A stretch of DNA of 41,230 bases from an uncultured Pseudomonadota bacterium. GTDB lineage: Bacteria; Pseudomonadota; Alphaproteobacteria; Rs-D84. The stretch covers positions 1 through 41,230 of the forward strand of contig CADAHF010000008.1 in assembly GCA_902787665.1 (NCBI GenBank). The letters are read 5' to 3'. This document shows positions 1 through 8,954 of the stretch, piece by piece (the stretch's first letter is position 1; the number at the start of each line of letters is the position of its first letter). Position numbers and translations under genes: made by a program. The notes under the pieces were generated by a model, which was not told the DNA's origin, made no database searches, and worked only from the letters and a program-made list of their open reading frames with translations.

Positions 1-1183
1 TTGCGGGATAGACGAAAAAATAAAAATTTCTGATATTAATCCATTGTCACCATATTTGGTTCAGCATCGTCTTGATATGGATCCGATGCGTAATCAGTTC
101 TTTACCATCAGTGCCGGACACCAAGTTGACTTGTCGGTGTCTTCAATTGTGACAGTTATTGTTGCGGCACAAAAACAAACATCGCGTGCGCTGGATAAGA
201 TAACCGGAAAATATTATCGTGAATTTATTGACGATGTTGCGACAACGGCTGAACGTGTTATTTCATCGCATGAACGTGCGGCGTCTGGTCGTGCGATTGC
301 TGATAAAATTCGTGAAGAATTTTCAAATAAATTTATTACTGCGGCATCAGAAACAGTGTTGCGTATTATTGGACGGGGACATGAAGAAATTGCGGTGGAA
401 TTGGTTCGTGAACTAGACAAGATTCGCAAACCACATTTGCGCTTGCAAGATGTTTGGCGTGTAAAGTGCTTGTTTGATTTGGTGCCCCAGGCACGCACAT
501 TTATTGAACGCGTGCGCGAAGCGATGCCAGAACGCATAATATCAATGCGTGATAAATTCTATGATATGGATAATCCGCGTAATTACCGTGATGCAAAAAT
601 TATTTTGAATATTGGTCCAGATAATGCGCACATTGTTCCGATGGAAATCATTTGCCAGGTACGAACGTTCTTTGAATTTGAACGCCAAACTCACGAGCAA
701 TATGAACGCGCGCGCAAACGTAAAAATGAAGCGTCTGATAATATCGAACGCAAATTGTCTGATTATATGGAAGATGGTATCAAACATTACAATTTAATGA
801 TTTGTGATTGTGTGGAAGATTTGTTTGATCGTGTTGGTTGGAATATATTATATGAACGCGGTTTGGGAATGTCGTTATTCGAAGGTTTCCCGCGCAAATG
901 TACAATGTATTATCCACAAAAGATGTTGGATATAATTATGGATAAATTGGACAACGCAATCGAAAACGAGGTGTTTCATTTAACCACTTCGCCGGCAAAG
1001 TTAACCGAAGCCCAGGAAAGCGAAATCTTTCACTTTATGGCGCGGTTTATATTGGTTGCGGCAATGCCGTATGGAAAACGGACTTGGTCTGCGCCGACGG
1101 ATACAATGGCGGGCAAATTGTTCAATTTTGTAATGCAGGAAGTGCAACGTTATTACAAACAACAATCTGCGGACAATAGTTAA
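1..1183 (+). CDS. Divergent RelA/SpoT-like nucleotidyltransferase-fold protein, 5' partial
   Basis: The frame is open to the left window edge with no stop before the first possible start (a TTG at 44), so the gene probably begins outside the window; at least 379 residues are visible. I do not recognise a named family with certainty. The stretch DVWRVKCLFD, then NYRDAKIILNI, then MEIICQVRTFFEFE resembles the RelA/SpoT synthetase core, where a D-x-x-G-x-R-like strand is followed by a YR(D/S) strand and an EIQ(V/I)RT strand. No HD, TGS or ACT domain is visible. The C-terminal 150 residues are helical with no recognisable motif. If the fold call is right, the protein could make or bind (p)ppGpp-like nucleotides, but the catalytic residues are not clear enough to claim activity. 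It ends in TAA, with no strong terminator before the cold-shock gene. Confidence 0.6.
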   Translation, partial: CGIDEKIKISDINPLSPYLVQHRLDMDPMRNQFFTISAGHQVDLSVSSIVTVIVAAQKQTSRALDKITGKYYREFIDDVATTAERVISSHERAASGRAIADKIREEFSNKFITAASETVLRIIGRGHEEIAVELVRELDKIRKPHLRLQDVWRVKCLFDLVPQARTFIERVREAMPERIISMRDKFYDMDNPRNYRDAKIILNIGPDNAHIVPMEIICQVRTFFEFERQTHEQYERARKRKNEASDNIERKLSDYMEDGIKHYNLMICDCVEDLFDRVGWNILYERGLGMSLFEGFPRKCTMYYPQKMLDIIMDKLDNAIENEVFHLTTSPAKLTEAQESEIFHFMARFILVAAMPYGKRTWSAPTDTMAGKLFNFVMQEVQRYYKQQSADNS

Positions 1184-1312
1184 AATGGTTCACGTAACTT
1201 AAGGAAATTATTCGATTGTTTTTTCCTTGTAATACCCAAAATAATTCGCCACAATTAGACTAGGTTCATGGGTTGGCCTGGAACCATAACAAGCATAGCA
1301 AAGGACACAAAT

Positions 1313-1654
1313 ATGCGGAAAGGAAAAGTAAAATGGTATAACGGCAAAAAATGTTTTGGGTTTATTACACCGGACGAGCCAAACGAGAACGGAAATACAG
1401 ATGATGTATTTGTTCATTCCAGTGCATTAAAAGCAGCGGGTATTCGATTCTTGAATGAAAATGATATCGTTGAATTCGAAGAAGAAGTTCGTAACGATAA
1501 ATTGTCTGTTACAACATTGAAATTGATTCAACGTGACGAAGAATCAGCACGTTTGTTCCATGAACGTCGCGCGGAACGTCGTCGTGCCGCCGAAGATCGC
1601 AAACAACGCGAAGAAAAATCAACGCGTCGCGGATTTGCTTTTTGGAAAAAATAA
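1313..1654 (+). CDS. Cold-shock domain protein with charged C-terminal tail
   Basis: A single-stranded nucleic-acid-binding protein of the CspA family, 113 residues. The N-terminal 65 residues form the cold-shock domain: GKVKWYN carries the start of RNP1, K-CFGFI(T) is RNP1, and DVFVHSSAL is RNP2. I chose the ATG at 1313 because the family begins M-x-KGxVKWYN and an AAAGGA ribosome site lies about 9 bases upstream; a longer frame from 1268 lacks both. Unlike the usual 65-70 residue CspA, residues 75-113 add a tail rich in Arg, Glu and Lys ending FAFWKK, predicted helical and probably RNA-binding. Such tails occur in some alphaproteobacterial Csp proteins. A strong terminator follows directly. 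Confidence 0.9.
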   Translation: MRKGKVKWYNGKKCFGFITPDEPNENGNTDDVFVHSSALKAAGIRFLNENDIVEFEEEVRNDKLSVTTLKLIQRDEESARLFHERRAERRRAAEDRKQREEKSTRRGFAFWKK

Positions 1655-1655
1655 T

Positions 1656-1681
1656 AAAAACGCCCGTTTGGGCGTTTTTTT
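1656..1681 (+). terminator. Intrinsic terminator after the cold-shock gene
   Basis: Stem CGCCC/GGGCG around a GTTT loop (1661-1674), preceded by an A tract and followed by a seven-T run, starting directly after the TAA stop. The 14-base core recurs at four other gene ends in this window. Confidence 0.9.
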
Positions 1682-1691
1682 AATGGAAAAT

Positions 1692-1720
1692 TTGCAAATG
1701 ATTATTTATAATGATATAAA
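1692..1720 (+). promoter_or_regulatory. Sigma-70-type promoter for the PHP phosphatase gene
   Basis: TTGCAA (1692-1697), 17 bases, TATAAA (1715-1720) with an extended TG-n element (1712-1714). It sits between the cold-shock terminator and the next start at 1784, leaving a leader of about 56 bases. Confidence 0.6.
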
Positions 1721-1783
1721 CAAGCAAAAAGGATAAGAAATGCAGAGAGAGAGATAGATTTTTAATAAAAAGGCATAGTTTGT

Positions 1784-2656
1784 ATGGCGTGTAATTTTGT
1801 GTTGTTTAGACGTGGGCAGAATTTTTCGTTACATACCCACACGATTGGTTTTGATGGGCAGAACACGCCGGCGGATATGGTGGCGGCCGCCCAGCAGGTT
1901 GGTCTTAGACATCTTGGAATTTCCAATCACTTTATTGTTCATCCAGATATCACGAAATCAAAGTTTTATCCATTTGCAGTTCGGGGTGGTTATAAGTCAA
2001 TTTATTCGTCGTCTTTTGATGAAGCAATTGCAAAGTTTAAGCCACATTACGAAGAATTAAATCGGTTGGCAGATACATCCGATATCAAAATTTATCGCGG
2101 GATGGAGGTCGACTTTTTTGATTACCCCGAATGGCGTGCTGGATTTGAACAAGCAATAAAGATATTAAAACCAGATTACATAATCGGTGCTTCTCATTTC
2201 GTGGAAATGGATGGCGAATTGCACAATGTACACGATTTTTCCAATGCTGATAATGTAACACGTACCAGATTGCTGATATCATACTGGACAAAATTGGGGC
2301 GTGCGGCAGAGTCTGGTTTGTTTAATTTTATGGCACACCTGGATTTGCCAAAGAAAACAGGTTGCGGAACGGAATATTACTGGGTAGAAGAAGAACAAAA
2401 TGTGATAGACAAACTTGCAGAAACCAAGACACCAATAGAGATAAATACAAGTTTTTACAATCGTTCAGATGAACCTTATCCATCGGCGCGCATACTGAAA
2501 ATGGTGGCTGCGTCGAATGTTCCGGTGCTGTTAAGCGATGATGCGCACCAGGCGGATTTTGTTGGTCGGCATTTTGAACGTGCGTATGATTTTGCGCGTT
2601 CGTGCGGCGTTAAAAAGTTTTTGACTTGTCGTGCGATCTTAAGAAAGACGCGTTAA
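1784..2656 (+). CDS. PHP-domain phosphoesterase (histidinol-phosphatase-like)
   Basis: A 290-residue metal-dependent phosphoesterase of the PHP superfamily, closest in pattern to HisK/HisJ histidinol-phosphatases, which dephosphorylate L-histidinol phosphate in histidine synthesis. Metal-binding motifs are in order: HTHT at residues 17-20 (H17, H19), GISNH near 45, GMEVDFF near 105, IGASHF near 130, NFMAHLDL near 185, and SDDAH near 255. The start has an AAAAGG ribosome site about 11 bases upstream and its own promoter. No other his biosynthesis genes are in the window, so substrate specificity is not supported by context; a polymerase/histidinol-phosphatase-like enzyme with another substrate is possible. 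A TAA stop precedes the rpsD leader. Confidence 0.8.
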   Translation: MACNFVLFRRGQNFSLHTHTIGFDGQNTPADMVAAAQQVGLRHLGISNHFIVHPDITKSKFYPFAVRGGYKSIYSSSFDEAIAKFKPHYEELNRLADTSDIKIYRGMEVDFFDYPEWRAGFEQAIKILKPDYIIGASHFVEMDGELHNVHDFSNADNVTRTRLLISYWTKLGRAAESGLFNFMAHLDLPKKTGCGTEYYWVEEEQNVIDKLAETKTPIEINTSFYNRSDEPYPSARILKMVAASNVPVLLSDDAHQADFVGRHFERAYDFARSCGVKKFLTCRAILRKTR

Positions 2657-2671
2657 AAATGCACATTTTCC

Positions 2672-2698
2672 TTGATTTTACAGAAAAATCATTATAAA
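2672..2698 (+). promoter_or_regulatory. Possible promoter for rpsD
   Basis: TTGATT (2672-2677) and TATAAA (2693-2698) with a short 15-base spacer, in the only gap upstream of rpsD. It would leave a leader of about 110 bases, long enough for the S4 autoregulation known in other bacteria, but I see no clear S4-binding pseudoknot. Confidence 0.35.
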
Positions 2699-2814
2699 CT
2701 GCGTTCCGCTGGGTAATCAGAACTGATTAAGTCATGGTGCATTTTGGTCCCATGTATGATAAGGATTCTGTTAAAATATCTGGCACCGAAAAAACCAAAA
2801 CAAAGGATAAAATT

Positions 2815-3447
2815 ATGGCAAGACAAGGCGCAAAACGTAATACGCGCAAATTGAAAATTGGTCGTTCACTGGGTGTTAACCTGTGGGGCCAGGCAAAATC
2901 ACCATTTAACAAACGTAAATATAAACCGGGTCAGCATGGACCAACATCACGTGGCGGTAATTCGTCTGATTACGCAAAACAGATGCGTGCAAAACAGACA
3001 CTGAAGGGTTACTATGGCAACATTGGCGAAAAGAAGTTCCATGCATACTATGCAGAGGCAGACAATATGCGTGGTGACACCCCAGATAATTTGATTGGGT
3101 TGCTTGAACGCCGTTTGGATGCGGTTGTATATCGTTCTAAATTGGCACCAACAGTGTTTTCTGCACGTCAATTGGTCTGCCATGGTCATATTATGGTTAA
3201 TGGTAAACGCGTTAAAATCGCTTCATACCAGGTTAAACCGGGTGATGTGATTACAGTCAGCGAAAAAGCAAAACAAATGCCATTGGTTGTATTGGCATTG
3301 GAATCTGCAGAACGCGATTTTCCAGAATACATCAATGTGGACAGCGCAAACTTTACTGCGACATTTGTTCGTGTTCCGGCATTTGCAGATGTTCCATATC
3401 CGGTTCAAATGTTCCCAGAACTGGTTGTTGAATTCTATTCTCGTTAA
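2815..3447 (+). CDS. rpsD: 30S ribosomal protein S4
   Basis: Small-subunit assembly protein that binds the 5' domain of 16S rRNA. 210 residues, the normal bacterial length is about 205. The N-terminus has the [14 protein letters not shown] pattern of S4, followed by the S4 RNA-binding domain ([12 protein letters not shown] then [17 protein letters not shown], residues about 95-135). The ATG at 2815 matches the family N-terminus (MARxxGxxxK) and has an AAAGGA site 8 bases upstream; a longer frame from 2734 has no such support. Here it stands alone, as in many alphaproteobacteria, rather than in the alpha operon with rpsM-rpsK-rpoA. It converges on rnhA across a shared terminator. Confidence 0.97.
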   Translation: MARQGAKRNTRKLKIGRSLGVNLWGQAKSPFNKRKYKPGQHGPTSRGGNSSDYAKQMRAKQTLKGYYGNIGEKKFHAYYAEADNMRGDTPDNLIGLLERRLDAVVYRSKLAPTVFSARQLVCHGHIMVNGKRVKIASYQVKPGDVITVSEKAKQMPLVVLALESAERDFPEYINVDSANFTATFVRVPAFADVPYPVQMFPELVVEFYSR

Positions 3448-3464
3448 TAGACGGGGAAGAAGAA

Positions 3465-3497
3465 CAAAAAAACGCACCAAATGGTGCGTTTTTTATT
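3465..3497. terminator. Bidirectional terminator between rpsD and rnhA
   Basis: Perfect inverted repeat AACGCACC-AAAT-GGTGCGTT (3471-3490) flanked by A and T runs on both sides, placed between two convergent genes; it can act for both strands. Confidence 0.9.
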
Positions 3498-3921
3498 TTA
3501 ATTTTTCTGCACTGGTGCGTGCCAATTCGTCACAACGTTCGTTGAATTCTTCACCGGCGTGTCCCTTAACCCAAATCCAATGAATTTCAATATTTGATGC
3601 CAGTTCATCCAATTGTTGCCACAGGTCTTGATTTTTTACCGGTTTTTTATCTGCGGTGCGCCAATTTTTTTTCTTCCAATTTTGCAACCATGACTGCATA
3701 CCGTTTTTGACATATTGACTGTCCGTGTGAATTTCAACAGATTTATGTCGGTGTGCTGCGCTTAGCGCGCGAATAACCGCCATTAATTCCATACGATTAT
3801 TTGTTGTATTCGCTTCGCCGCCGCATCGTTCGGCAACATTGGTGCCGTCTGTTGCGACAAATGCCCATCCACCCGGGCCAGGATTTCCCAAACAAGAACC
3901 GTCTGTCCAAATTTTTAGCAT
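3493..3921 (-). CDS. rnhA: Ribonuclease HI
   Basis: Cleaves the RNA strand of RNA-DNA hybrids (R-loops, primers). 142 residues. The catalytic carboxylates are all present: D7 (WTDGS), E45 (NRMELMAVI), D67 (HTDSQYV) and D131 (ERCDELA), with the flexible-loop histidine H121 in VKGHAG. The basic protrusion WKKKNWRTADKKPVKN (about residues 82-97) marks the bacterial type HI form. The start at 3921 fits the family, with AAGG about 9 bases upstream; the same frame continues 74 codons further upstream but that part runs antisense inside transketolase and is not coding. Divergent from tkt with only 36 bases between starts. Confidence 0.96.
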   Translation of the reverse strand: MLKIWTDGSCLGNPGPGGWAFVATDGTNVAERCGGEANTTNNRMELMAVIRALSAAHRHKSVEIHTDSQYVKNGMQSWLQNWKKKNWRTADKKPVKNQDLWQQLDELASNIEIHWIWVKGHAGEEFNERCDELARTSAEKLK

Positions 3922-3940
3922 TTTATGTATCCTTGATTTA

Positions 3941-3949
3941 TGATATAAT
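3941..3949 (+). promoter_or_regulatory. Extended -10 box directly before transketolase
   Basis: TGATATAAT with TG-n-TATAAT spacing; the -10 hexamer is 3944-3949, so transcription should begin about 3956-3958, at or next to the ATG at 3958. No clear -35. The near-palindromic surrounding (TGATAT-A-ATATCA) may also serve rnhA on the other strand. Confidence 0.55.
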
Positions 3950-3957
3950 ATCATAAA

Positions 3958-5742
3958 ATGACTTATGATGCCAATTCTTTGAAATATATGTCGGGGACGG
4001 TGCGCGCAGATGCGTTGCGTGCGGTGTTGTCTGCACACAGTGGACATGTTGGAATTGTGCTTGGCGCGGCCGATATTGTGACTGCGGTTTTTGCAAACTT
4101 TATTCGTCGTGGTGTCGACAGGTTTGTGTTGTCTGCGGGACATGGTTCGGCGATGTTGTATTCAGTTTTGAAATTGGCGGGTTATAAAATTGGTTCAATC
4201 GAATCGTTTCGCAAAATTGGTGGTTTGCCCGGGCATCCGGAACACGGAATTGATGGTGTTGATGCAACAACGGGCCCACTGGGTCAGGGGGTTGCAAATG
4301 CGGTTGGAATGGCACTGGCGGCAAAAATTCAAAAAACAAATGGACGTGTATATTGCCTGTGTGGTGATGGTGATTTGAGTGAGGGTGTTGCGTTTGAGGC
4401 AATCGCCTTTGCCGGTCGATATAAATTAAACAACCTTGTGTTGTTGTGGGATGATAACGGGATTACAATTGATGGTGTGGCGCAAACAGATATGGATGTT
4501 CCATCACGGATGCGTGCGGCGGGTTGGAACGTGGTATCTGTTGATGGTATGAACGGGGAAAAAGTTAGTCGTGCAATTGCGGATGCGGCGCGACTGCGTG
4601 TTCCGACTTTTATTCAATGCAAGACAGTGATTGGTTTTAAATCATCACTTGCTGGAACTGCGGCGGCACATGGGCTGGCGTTGGATGATTCGGAAATTGA
4701 ACAACTAATAAAATATTTTGATTCGCCCAGTGGACGTAAATTATGGACCCAGGTTGCAGAAATGCCTGACGCACCAAGGTTCCCAGACAATTTGATTAAT
4801 TTGTCGCGTGTGCAAATGCCAAATGCACCATGTGATATTTCTTCGCGCGAAATGTCGGGAATGTATATTGGTGCGATGTTGGATGCGGGAATAAAAATTA
4901 TCGGGGGCAGTGCCGATTTAGGGCACAGCACTAATGCGTATGTTAAAAATTCTGTGCCGATTGAACCCGGTCATTTTGATGGGAACTTTATCGAATATGG
5001 TGTGCGTGAACATGCAATGGCGGCGATAATGAACGGTATGGCGGCATGTGGTTTGCGCGTGTATGGTTCGACTTTCTTGGCTTTTTCTGATTATATGCGT
5101 CCTGCGATTCGACTTTCTGCAATATCTGGATTGCCGGTTGTGTATGTGTTTACGCACGACAGTATTGCTGTTGGCGAAGATGGCCCAACACATCAGCCTG
5201 TTGAACAATTGGCGTCACTGCGATTAATTCCAAATATAAATGTTTTTCGGCCATGCAATATGTTTGAAGTTGCAAATTCTTGGCGAATCGCATTGATGGA
5301 AAAAACACGCCCGTCGTGCATTGTTTTGTCGCGACAAAAGTTTCACCAGGTTGAATCACCCGCTGGGGCTGAATTTGCGCGTGGCGCGTATGTAATTAAA
5401 CCATCAAAATCATCGCGGGTGCGTATGACTATTGTTGCGACGGGGTCTGAAGTTCCGCTGGCGGTTGAAGTTGCAAATAAAATTGGTGACGATGTCCAAG
5501 TGGTAAGCATGCCGTCCGTTGAACGTTTTCGCGTCCAAGGTGCGCTTTATAAACAACAAATTTTGCGTGGATATGTTGTCGCGATTGAGGCCGCATCACC
5601 ATCGCCATGGTTTGAATTTGCAGATGCTGTTATCGGTGTAAATCGATTCGGAATGTCGGGGCGGGGTGGTGATGTTTATGCCGCTATGGGTTTTGATGTA
5701 AATCAAATTGCGCGCGAAATAAATACCAGATTGAAAAAGTAA
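3958..5742 (+). CDS. tkt: Transketolase
   Basis: Thiamine-diphosphate enzyme of the non-oxidative pentose phosphate pathway, moving two-carbon units between sugar phosphates. 594 residues, shorter than the usual 650-670, with reduced linkers rather than a missing domain. Visible motifs: SGH (start of the ThDP domain, about residue 28), SAGHGSAML, TTGPLGQGVANAVGMA, the metal/ThDP motif GDGDLSEG (about 139-146), DDNGITIDG, the pyrimidine-domain GGSADLG, the catalytic-Glu segment EYGVREHAMAAI (about 345) and HDSIAVGEDGPTHQPVE. No Shine-Dalgarno is visible before 3958, and the -10 box abuts the ATG, so the mRNA is probably leaderless. One base separates its stop from the next gene. rpiB elsewhere in the window belongs to the same pathway. 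Confidence 0.95.
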   Translation: MTYDANSLKYMSGTVRADALRAVLSAHSGHVGIVLGAADIVTAVFANFIRRGVDRFVLSAGHGSAMLYSVLKLAGYKIGSIESFRKIGGLPGHPEHGIDGVDATTGPLGQGVANAVGMALAAKIQKTNGRVYCLCGDGDLSEGVAFEAIAFAGRYKLNNLVLLWDDNGITIDGVAQTDMDVPSRMRAAGWNVVSVDGMNGEKVSRAIADAARLRVPTFIQCKTVIGFKSSLAGTAAAHGLALDDSEIEQLIKYFDSPSGRKLWTQVAEMPDAPRFPDNLINLSRVQMPNAPCDISSREMSGMYIGAMLDAGIKIIGGSADLGHSTNAYVKNSVPIEPGHFDGNFIEYGVREHAMAAIMNGMAACGLRVYGSTFLAFSDYMRPAIRLSAISGLPVVYVFTHDSIAVGEDGPTHQPVEQLASLRLIPNINVFRPCNMFEVANSWRIALMEKTRPSCIVLSRQKFHQVESPAGAEFARGAYVIKPSKSSRVRMTIVATGSEVPLAVEVANKIGDDVQVVSMPSVERFRVQGALYKQQILRGYVVAIEAASPSPWFEFADAVIGVNRFGMSGRGGDVYAAMGFDVNQIAREINTRLKK

Positions 5743-5743
5743 T

Positions 5744-6451
5744 ATGTCTGAATATATATTCGTTGCCACAGATGGCGAAAATATTCCAATTATAATTACC
5801 ACTCGGCGTGGGCTACGCAATATAACGATTCGTCCGAAAACAACGGTGCCACATGAAATTCATGTGTCAAAGCCGTGGATTTCATCAAATGCATCTGTAA
5901 TAAAATTTATTGAATCAAAACGGCGATGGCTTGAACGAATTTTCGCTAGTGCACCGGTATCCCGCAGGGTTTTGCCTGGTGATGAAATTGAATTTTTGGG
6001 CCGGTCTGTAAAACTTATTCACGACGAATCAAAACGTGCGAATCAATTTATTCTGCATGATGAAATGCACGCGACATTAGTTGTTGGGGGCGGGGCGGAT
6101 ATGTTTGAACGGCGTGTGCGTAATTTTATTAAAAATGAATTCTTAATCGTTGCTAAAAATATGATTAAATCAGCACCGCGCGAATTATGGCCGACGCGTG
6201 TTGTTGCGCACGATACCACATCCCGCTGGGGCAGTTGTTCGACCACTGGAACTATGTCGCTTTCGTGGCGATTAGCGTTCGCGCCAACGGATGTGATGCG
6301 TTATGTTGTTATGCATGAATTGGCACATCGGCGTCACATGGATCATTCACCGGCATTCTGGGGAACTGTTTCCGAATTATATGGTTTTGGTGTTGAACGC
6401 GCAAAAAGGTGGCTAAATCAACATGGTGCCGAATTGCATACTTATTTTTAA
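5744..6451 (+). CDS. YgjP/SprT-like zinc metallopeptidase (DUF45, M48-related)
   Basis: 235 residues of the YgjP-like family. The C-terminal domain carries RWGSCSTTGTMSLSWRLAFAP and then the zinc motif HELAH at 191-195 with a third ligand H201 (MDHSPAFW), the arrangement typical of this family. The N-terminal 100 residues form the DUF45 beta region. Physiological substrate is not established for the family. The ATG lies one base after the transketolase stop, so the two are translationally linked and cotranscribed. A gap of 188 bases with a GC hairpin follows. Confidence 0.9.
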   Translation: MSEYIFVATDGENIPIIITTRRGLRNITIRPKTTVPHEIHVSKPWISSNASVIKFIESKRRWLERIFASAPVSRRVLPGDEIEFLGRSVKLIHDESKRANQFILHDEMHATLVVGGGADMFERRVRNFIKNEFLIVAKNMIKSAPRELWPTRVVAHDTTSRWGSCSTTGTMSLSWRLAFAPTDVMRYVVMHELAHRRHMDHSPAFWGTVSELYGFGVERAKRWLNQHGAELHTYF

Positions 6452-6530
6452 TTCTTGAATTTTGGGATTTTTGGGCTATATTTAGGATGCTATGAATAAA
6501 AATATGGTTTCTTTTTCAGTATTTTTCCAT

Positions 6531-6548
6531 CACGCCCGTGCGGGTGTG
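6531..6548. repeat. GC-rich hairpin in the gap before hisS
   Basis: CACGCCCG-TG-CGGGTGTG forms an 8-pair stem with one G-U pair. It has no following T run, so it is not a standard terminator; it may be a processing or weak termination structure at the 3' end of the upstream pair of genes. Confidence 0.4.
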
Positions 6549-6574
6549 TGCTTCTAGCGTTCACTCTAAATTTG

Positions 6575-6583
6575 TGATATAAT
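6575..6583 (+). promoter_or_regulatory. Extended -10 promoter for hisS
   Basis: TGATATAAT, identical to the element before transketolase, with TG-n-TATAAT spacing (hexamer 6578-6583). There is no convincing -35. It would give a leader of about 50 bases to the start at 6640. Confidence 0.55.
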
Positions 6584-6639
6584 GTGTGCTGATTAAGCAT
6601 ACGGTTTTCCATAAACAATAAAAATAGGGATAAACAAAA

Positions 6640-7944
6640 ATGGAATTAAAACCAACAAAACCTTTATCGGGATTTATAGAACTTTTGCCAGCAGCGCAAA
6701 GATTTGTTGATATTTGTGCAACGCGCATGCTGGGGGTTCTGCGAACTGCCGGATTTTCTAATTTGGATTTGCCGGCTATTGAACGTGCCGAAGTTTTAAC
6801 GGATAAAGATAACTGGGACGAAATCGAAACACAGATGTTTCTGTTTCAAAAGGGCGACACGAAAATGGGGTTGCGTTATGATGGAACGGTTGGCTTGTCG
6901 CGCTATGTGGCGGGCCATCTGAATGATTTAACTTTTCCGTTTCGTGCAAGCCAGTTTTCCAAACGTTATCGTGGGGAACGTGCACAACGCGGGCGCTATC
7001 GCGAATTTTACCAAATGGACATGGACATTATGGGGATTAACACATTGTCCACTAATTATGATGCAGAAATTATTTCTGTGATTCAGCGTACATTAAATTC
7101 AGTATCTGATTTTATTGGTGAAAATTATGTGCGTGTCGGTTCGCGACCATTTTGGGATGCGTTGTTTGATTATTTGGGTTTAAATTCAGCACAGAAAAAA
7201 GATGTGTTTATTTTAATCGACAAACGCGACAAAATGGGGGACCAAGATTTCGCTGAAGGGCTTGCTGATACGCTTAAAAACAAAAAACTGGAAAATGAAA
7301 TAAAATCTGTATTTATAAACGGTTATTCTAATTTTGTAAAGAAATCTGACAAGTTGGATATGGCTATCAATGAACTTAATGATTTTATGAAAAAATTAAG
7401 CGACTTTGGTGTAAAAAATGCCGACATAGATTTGTCTGTGACGCGCGGTTTGGCATATTATACTGGTCTTGTTTTTGAATTCAAATTGTCAACATATCCA
7501 GAGCTTGGAACTGTTGCAGGTGGTGGTCGTTATGCGAATTTATCTGAAAAGTTTAGCAAGACCAAGATAATCGGGGTTGGTGCGGCGATCGGTTTTTCAA
7601 GAATTTTTGTCGCATTAATTGAAGCTGGTAAAATAGATTTGTCTAAATTTGAATCGCCTGTTGTTGCGGCGGTGTTGCCAATGGGTGATGCAACGGTTTC
7701 GTTTGCGATGTCTGTGGTAAATGCGTTGCGGAGTAAAAATATAGCGACAGTTGCGTATTTAGATACCGAAAAGAAGTTTAAAAATCAAATTGAATATGCG
7801 GATAAAATTTTTGCTAAATACAGTTTGATAATTGGTGAAGACGAAGTAAATTGTCAACAAATAACGGTTAAAAATATGTCAACCGGGGACCAGAAAAAAA
7901 TGTCGCTTGCGGACACTATAAAATTATTAAGAACGGAACAATAA
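6640..7944 (+). CDS. hisS: Histidyl-tRNA synthetase
   Basis: Class II aminoacyl-tRNA synthetase charging tRNA-His. 434 residues. Visible features: motif 1 region near the N-terminus (GFIELLP), [13 protein letters not shown], motif 2 as [25 protein letters not shown] (residues about 109-132), HisA signature RGLAYYTG followed by VFEF, and [12 protein letters not shown] near motif 3. The last 95 residues are the anticodon-binding domain (VAAVLPMGD onward). HisZ was considered, but the anticodon domain and intact HisRS motifs favour HisS. The RGERxQ-GRYREF form of motif 2 is the canonical type, unlike the RxEKPGPGRFRQF form of some alphaproteobacteria whose tRNA-His lacks G-1. The start has TAGGGA upstream. 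prfA follows after one base. Confidence 0.94.
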   Translation: MELKPTKPLSGFIELLPAAQRFVDICATRMLGVLRTAGFSNLDLPAIERAEVLTDKDNWDEIETQMFLFQKGDTKMGLRYDGTVGLSRYVAGHLNDLTFPFRASQFSKRYRGERAQRGRYREFYQMDMDIMGINTLSTNYDAEIISVIQRTLNSVSDFIGENYVRVGSRPFWDALFDYLGLNSAQKKDVFILIDKRDKMGDQDFAEGLADTLKNKKLENEIKSVFINGYSNFVKKSDKLDMAINELNDFMKKLSDFGVKNADIDLSVTRGLAYYTGLVFEFKLSTYPELGTVAGGGRYANLSEKFSKTKIIGVGAAIGFSRIFVALIEAGKIDLSKFESPVVAAVLPMGDATVSFAMSVVNALRSKNIATVAYLDTEKKFKNQIEYADKIFAKYSLIIGEDEVNCQQITVKNMSTGDQKKMSLADTIKLLRTEQ

Positions 7945-7945
7945 A

Positions 7946-8912
7946 ATGATAGTTGAACAAAAATTAAAGGATATTCAAACCCGTGCGGCAGAAATAGAAT
8001 CTCAAATGAATTCTGGGACGGTGTCTGGTGATGAATTAACGCGTTTATCCAAAGAGTATTCGCGTCTTAATGAAATTTTGCCACTTATCAATGAATACTT
8101 TCAGACCGTCCAAGGTATTGCGGACGCAACGGAAATGCAGCATGACCCTGAATTACATGCGATTGCGGCGACACAGTTAGATGAGTTGAATCATGCGTTG
8201 CCTGAAATAGAAAAGAAATTGCAGATTGCGTTATTACCACGTGATGCAGCCGATGATAACAGTGTGATTATGGAAATTCGTGCTGGTGTCGGTGGTGAAG
8301 AATCGGCACTGTTTGCGGGTGATTTGTTTAATCAGTATAAATCATATGCGTTGCGACACGGCTGGAAAATAGAAATCATCGAAGAAAACCCGACTTCGTT
8401 ACATGGTTATAAAGAAGTTGTTTTTAAAATAGACGGTGTTGGTGCGTATGCGCGTATGAAATTTGAATCCGGTATTCATCGTGTTCAACGTGTCCCAGAA
8501 ACAGAGGCGGGCGGGCGTATTCATACATCGGCGGCGTCGGTCGCTGTTATGCCCGAAGCCAAGGATATTGATGTCGTTATCGATGACAAAGATATTCGTA
8601 TTGATATTTTCCGCGCGTCTGGGGCGGGGGGGCAGCATGTTAACAAAACAGATTCCGCAATTCGTATTACACACTTTCCGTCTGGAATCGTTGTAACGTG
8701 TCAAAACGAACGTTCGCAGATTCAGAATTTCTGGCGACAGAAGCGAGAAAATTCGAACATATAATTTTCCAGAACAACGTGTTACCGATCATCGTATCAA
8801 ATTAACATTATACAAACTTGATGATATTTTAGCTGGTGGTGAAGCGTTGGATGAAATGATAGATGCGCTTATTGCCGCGGATCAATTGGAACAATTAGCT
8901 AATCTTGATTAA
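7946..8912 (+). pseudogene. prfA: Peptide chain release factor 1, disrupted by internal deletion and frameshift
   Basis: RF1 recognises UAA and UAG and triggers peptide release. The first frame (7946-8764, 272 codons) is intact RF1 through GGQ (228-230) and ERSQ (255-258), with the stop-codon-reading tripeptide PET at 184-186 (RF1-type PxT, not RF2 SPF). After ERSQ only 14 unrelated residues follow before a TAA. The missing end is in another frame: from 8730, [20 protein letters not shown] and the normal RF1 C-terminus run for 60 residues to a TAA at 8910-8912. E. coli RF1 has about 35 residues between ERSQ and SGDRS; here there are about 10 bases. So roughly 95-98 bases have been lost and the frame shifted. 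The gene starts one base after hisS. Either a real inactivation or an assembly error; a strong terminator follows the true C-terminus. Confidence 0.9.
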
Positions 8913-8922
8913 TTATTGTTAT

Positions 8923-8950
8923 AAAAAATCGCCCAATCGGGCGATTTTTT
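8923..8950. terminator. Bidirectional terminator between prfA and the outer-membrane protein gene
   Basis: AAAAAATCGCCC, loop AATC, then GGGCGATTTTTT: a perfect 12-base inverted repeat with A and T runs, between convergent genes. Confidence 0.92.
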
Positions 8951-8954
8951 ATTA

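Noticed and set aside
6640-7944. HisZ (regulatory subunit of ATP phosphoribosyltransferase)
   Set aside because: The anticodon-binding domain and intact HisRS motif 2 and HisA signature are present, and no hisG is nearby.
7946-8912. Programmed frameshift to make full-length RF1
   Set aside because: Even after a shift, the 35-residue segment between ERSQ and SGDRS is missing, so no slip or hop would restore a normal protein. Programmed shifting is known for prfB (RF2), not prfA.
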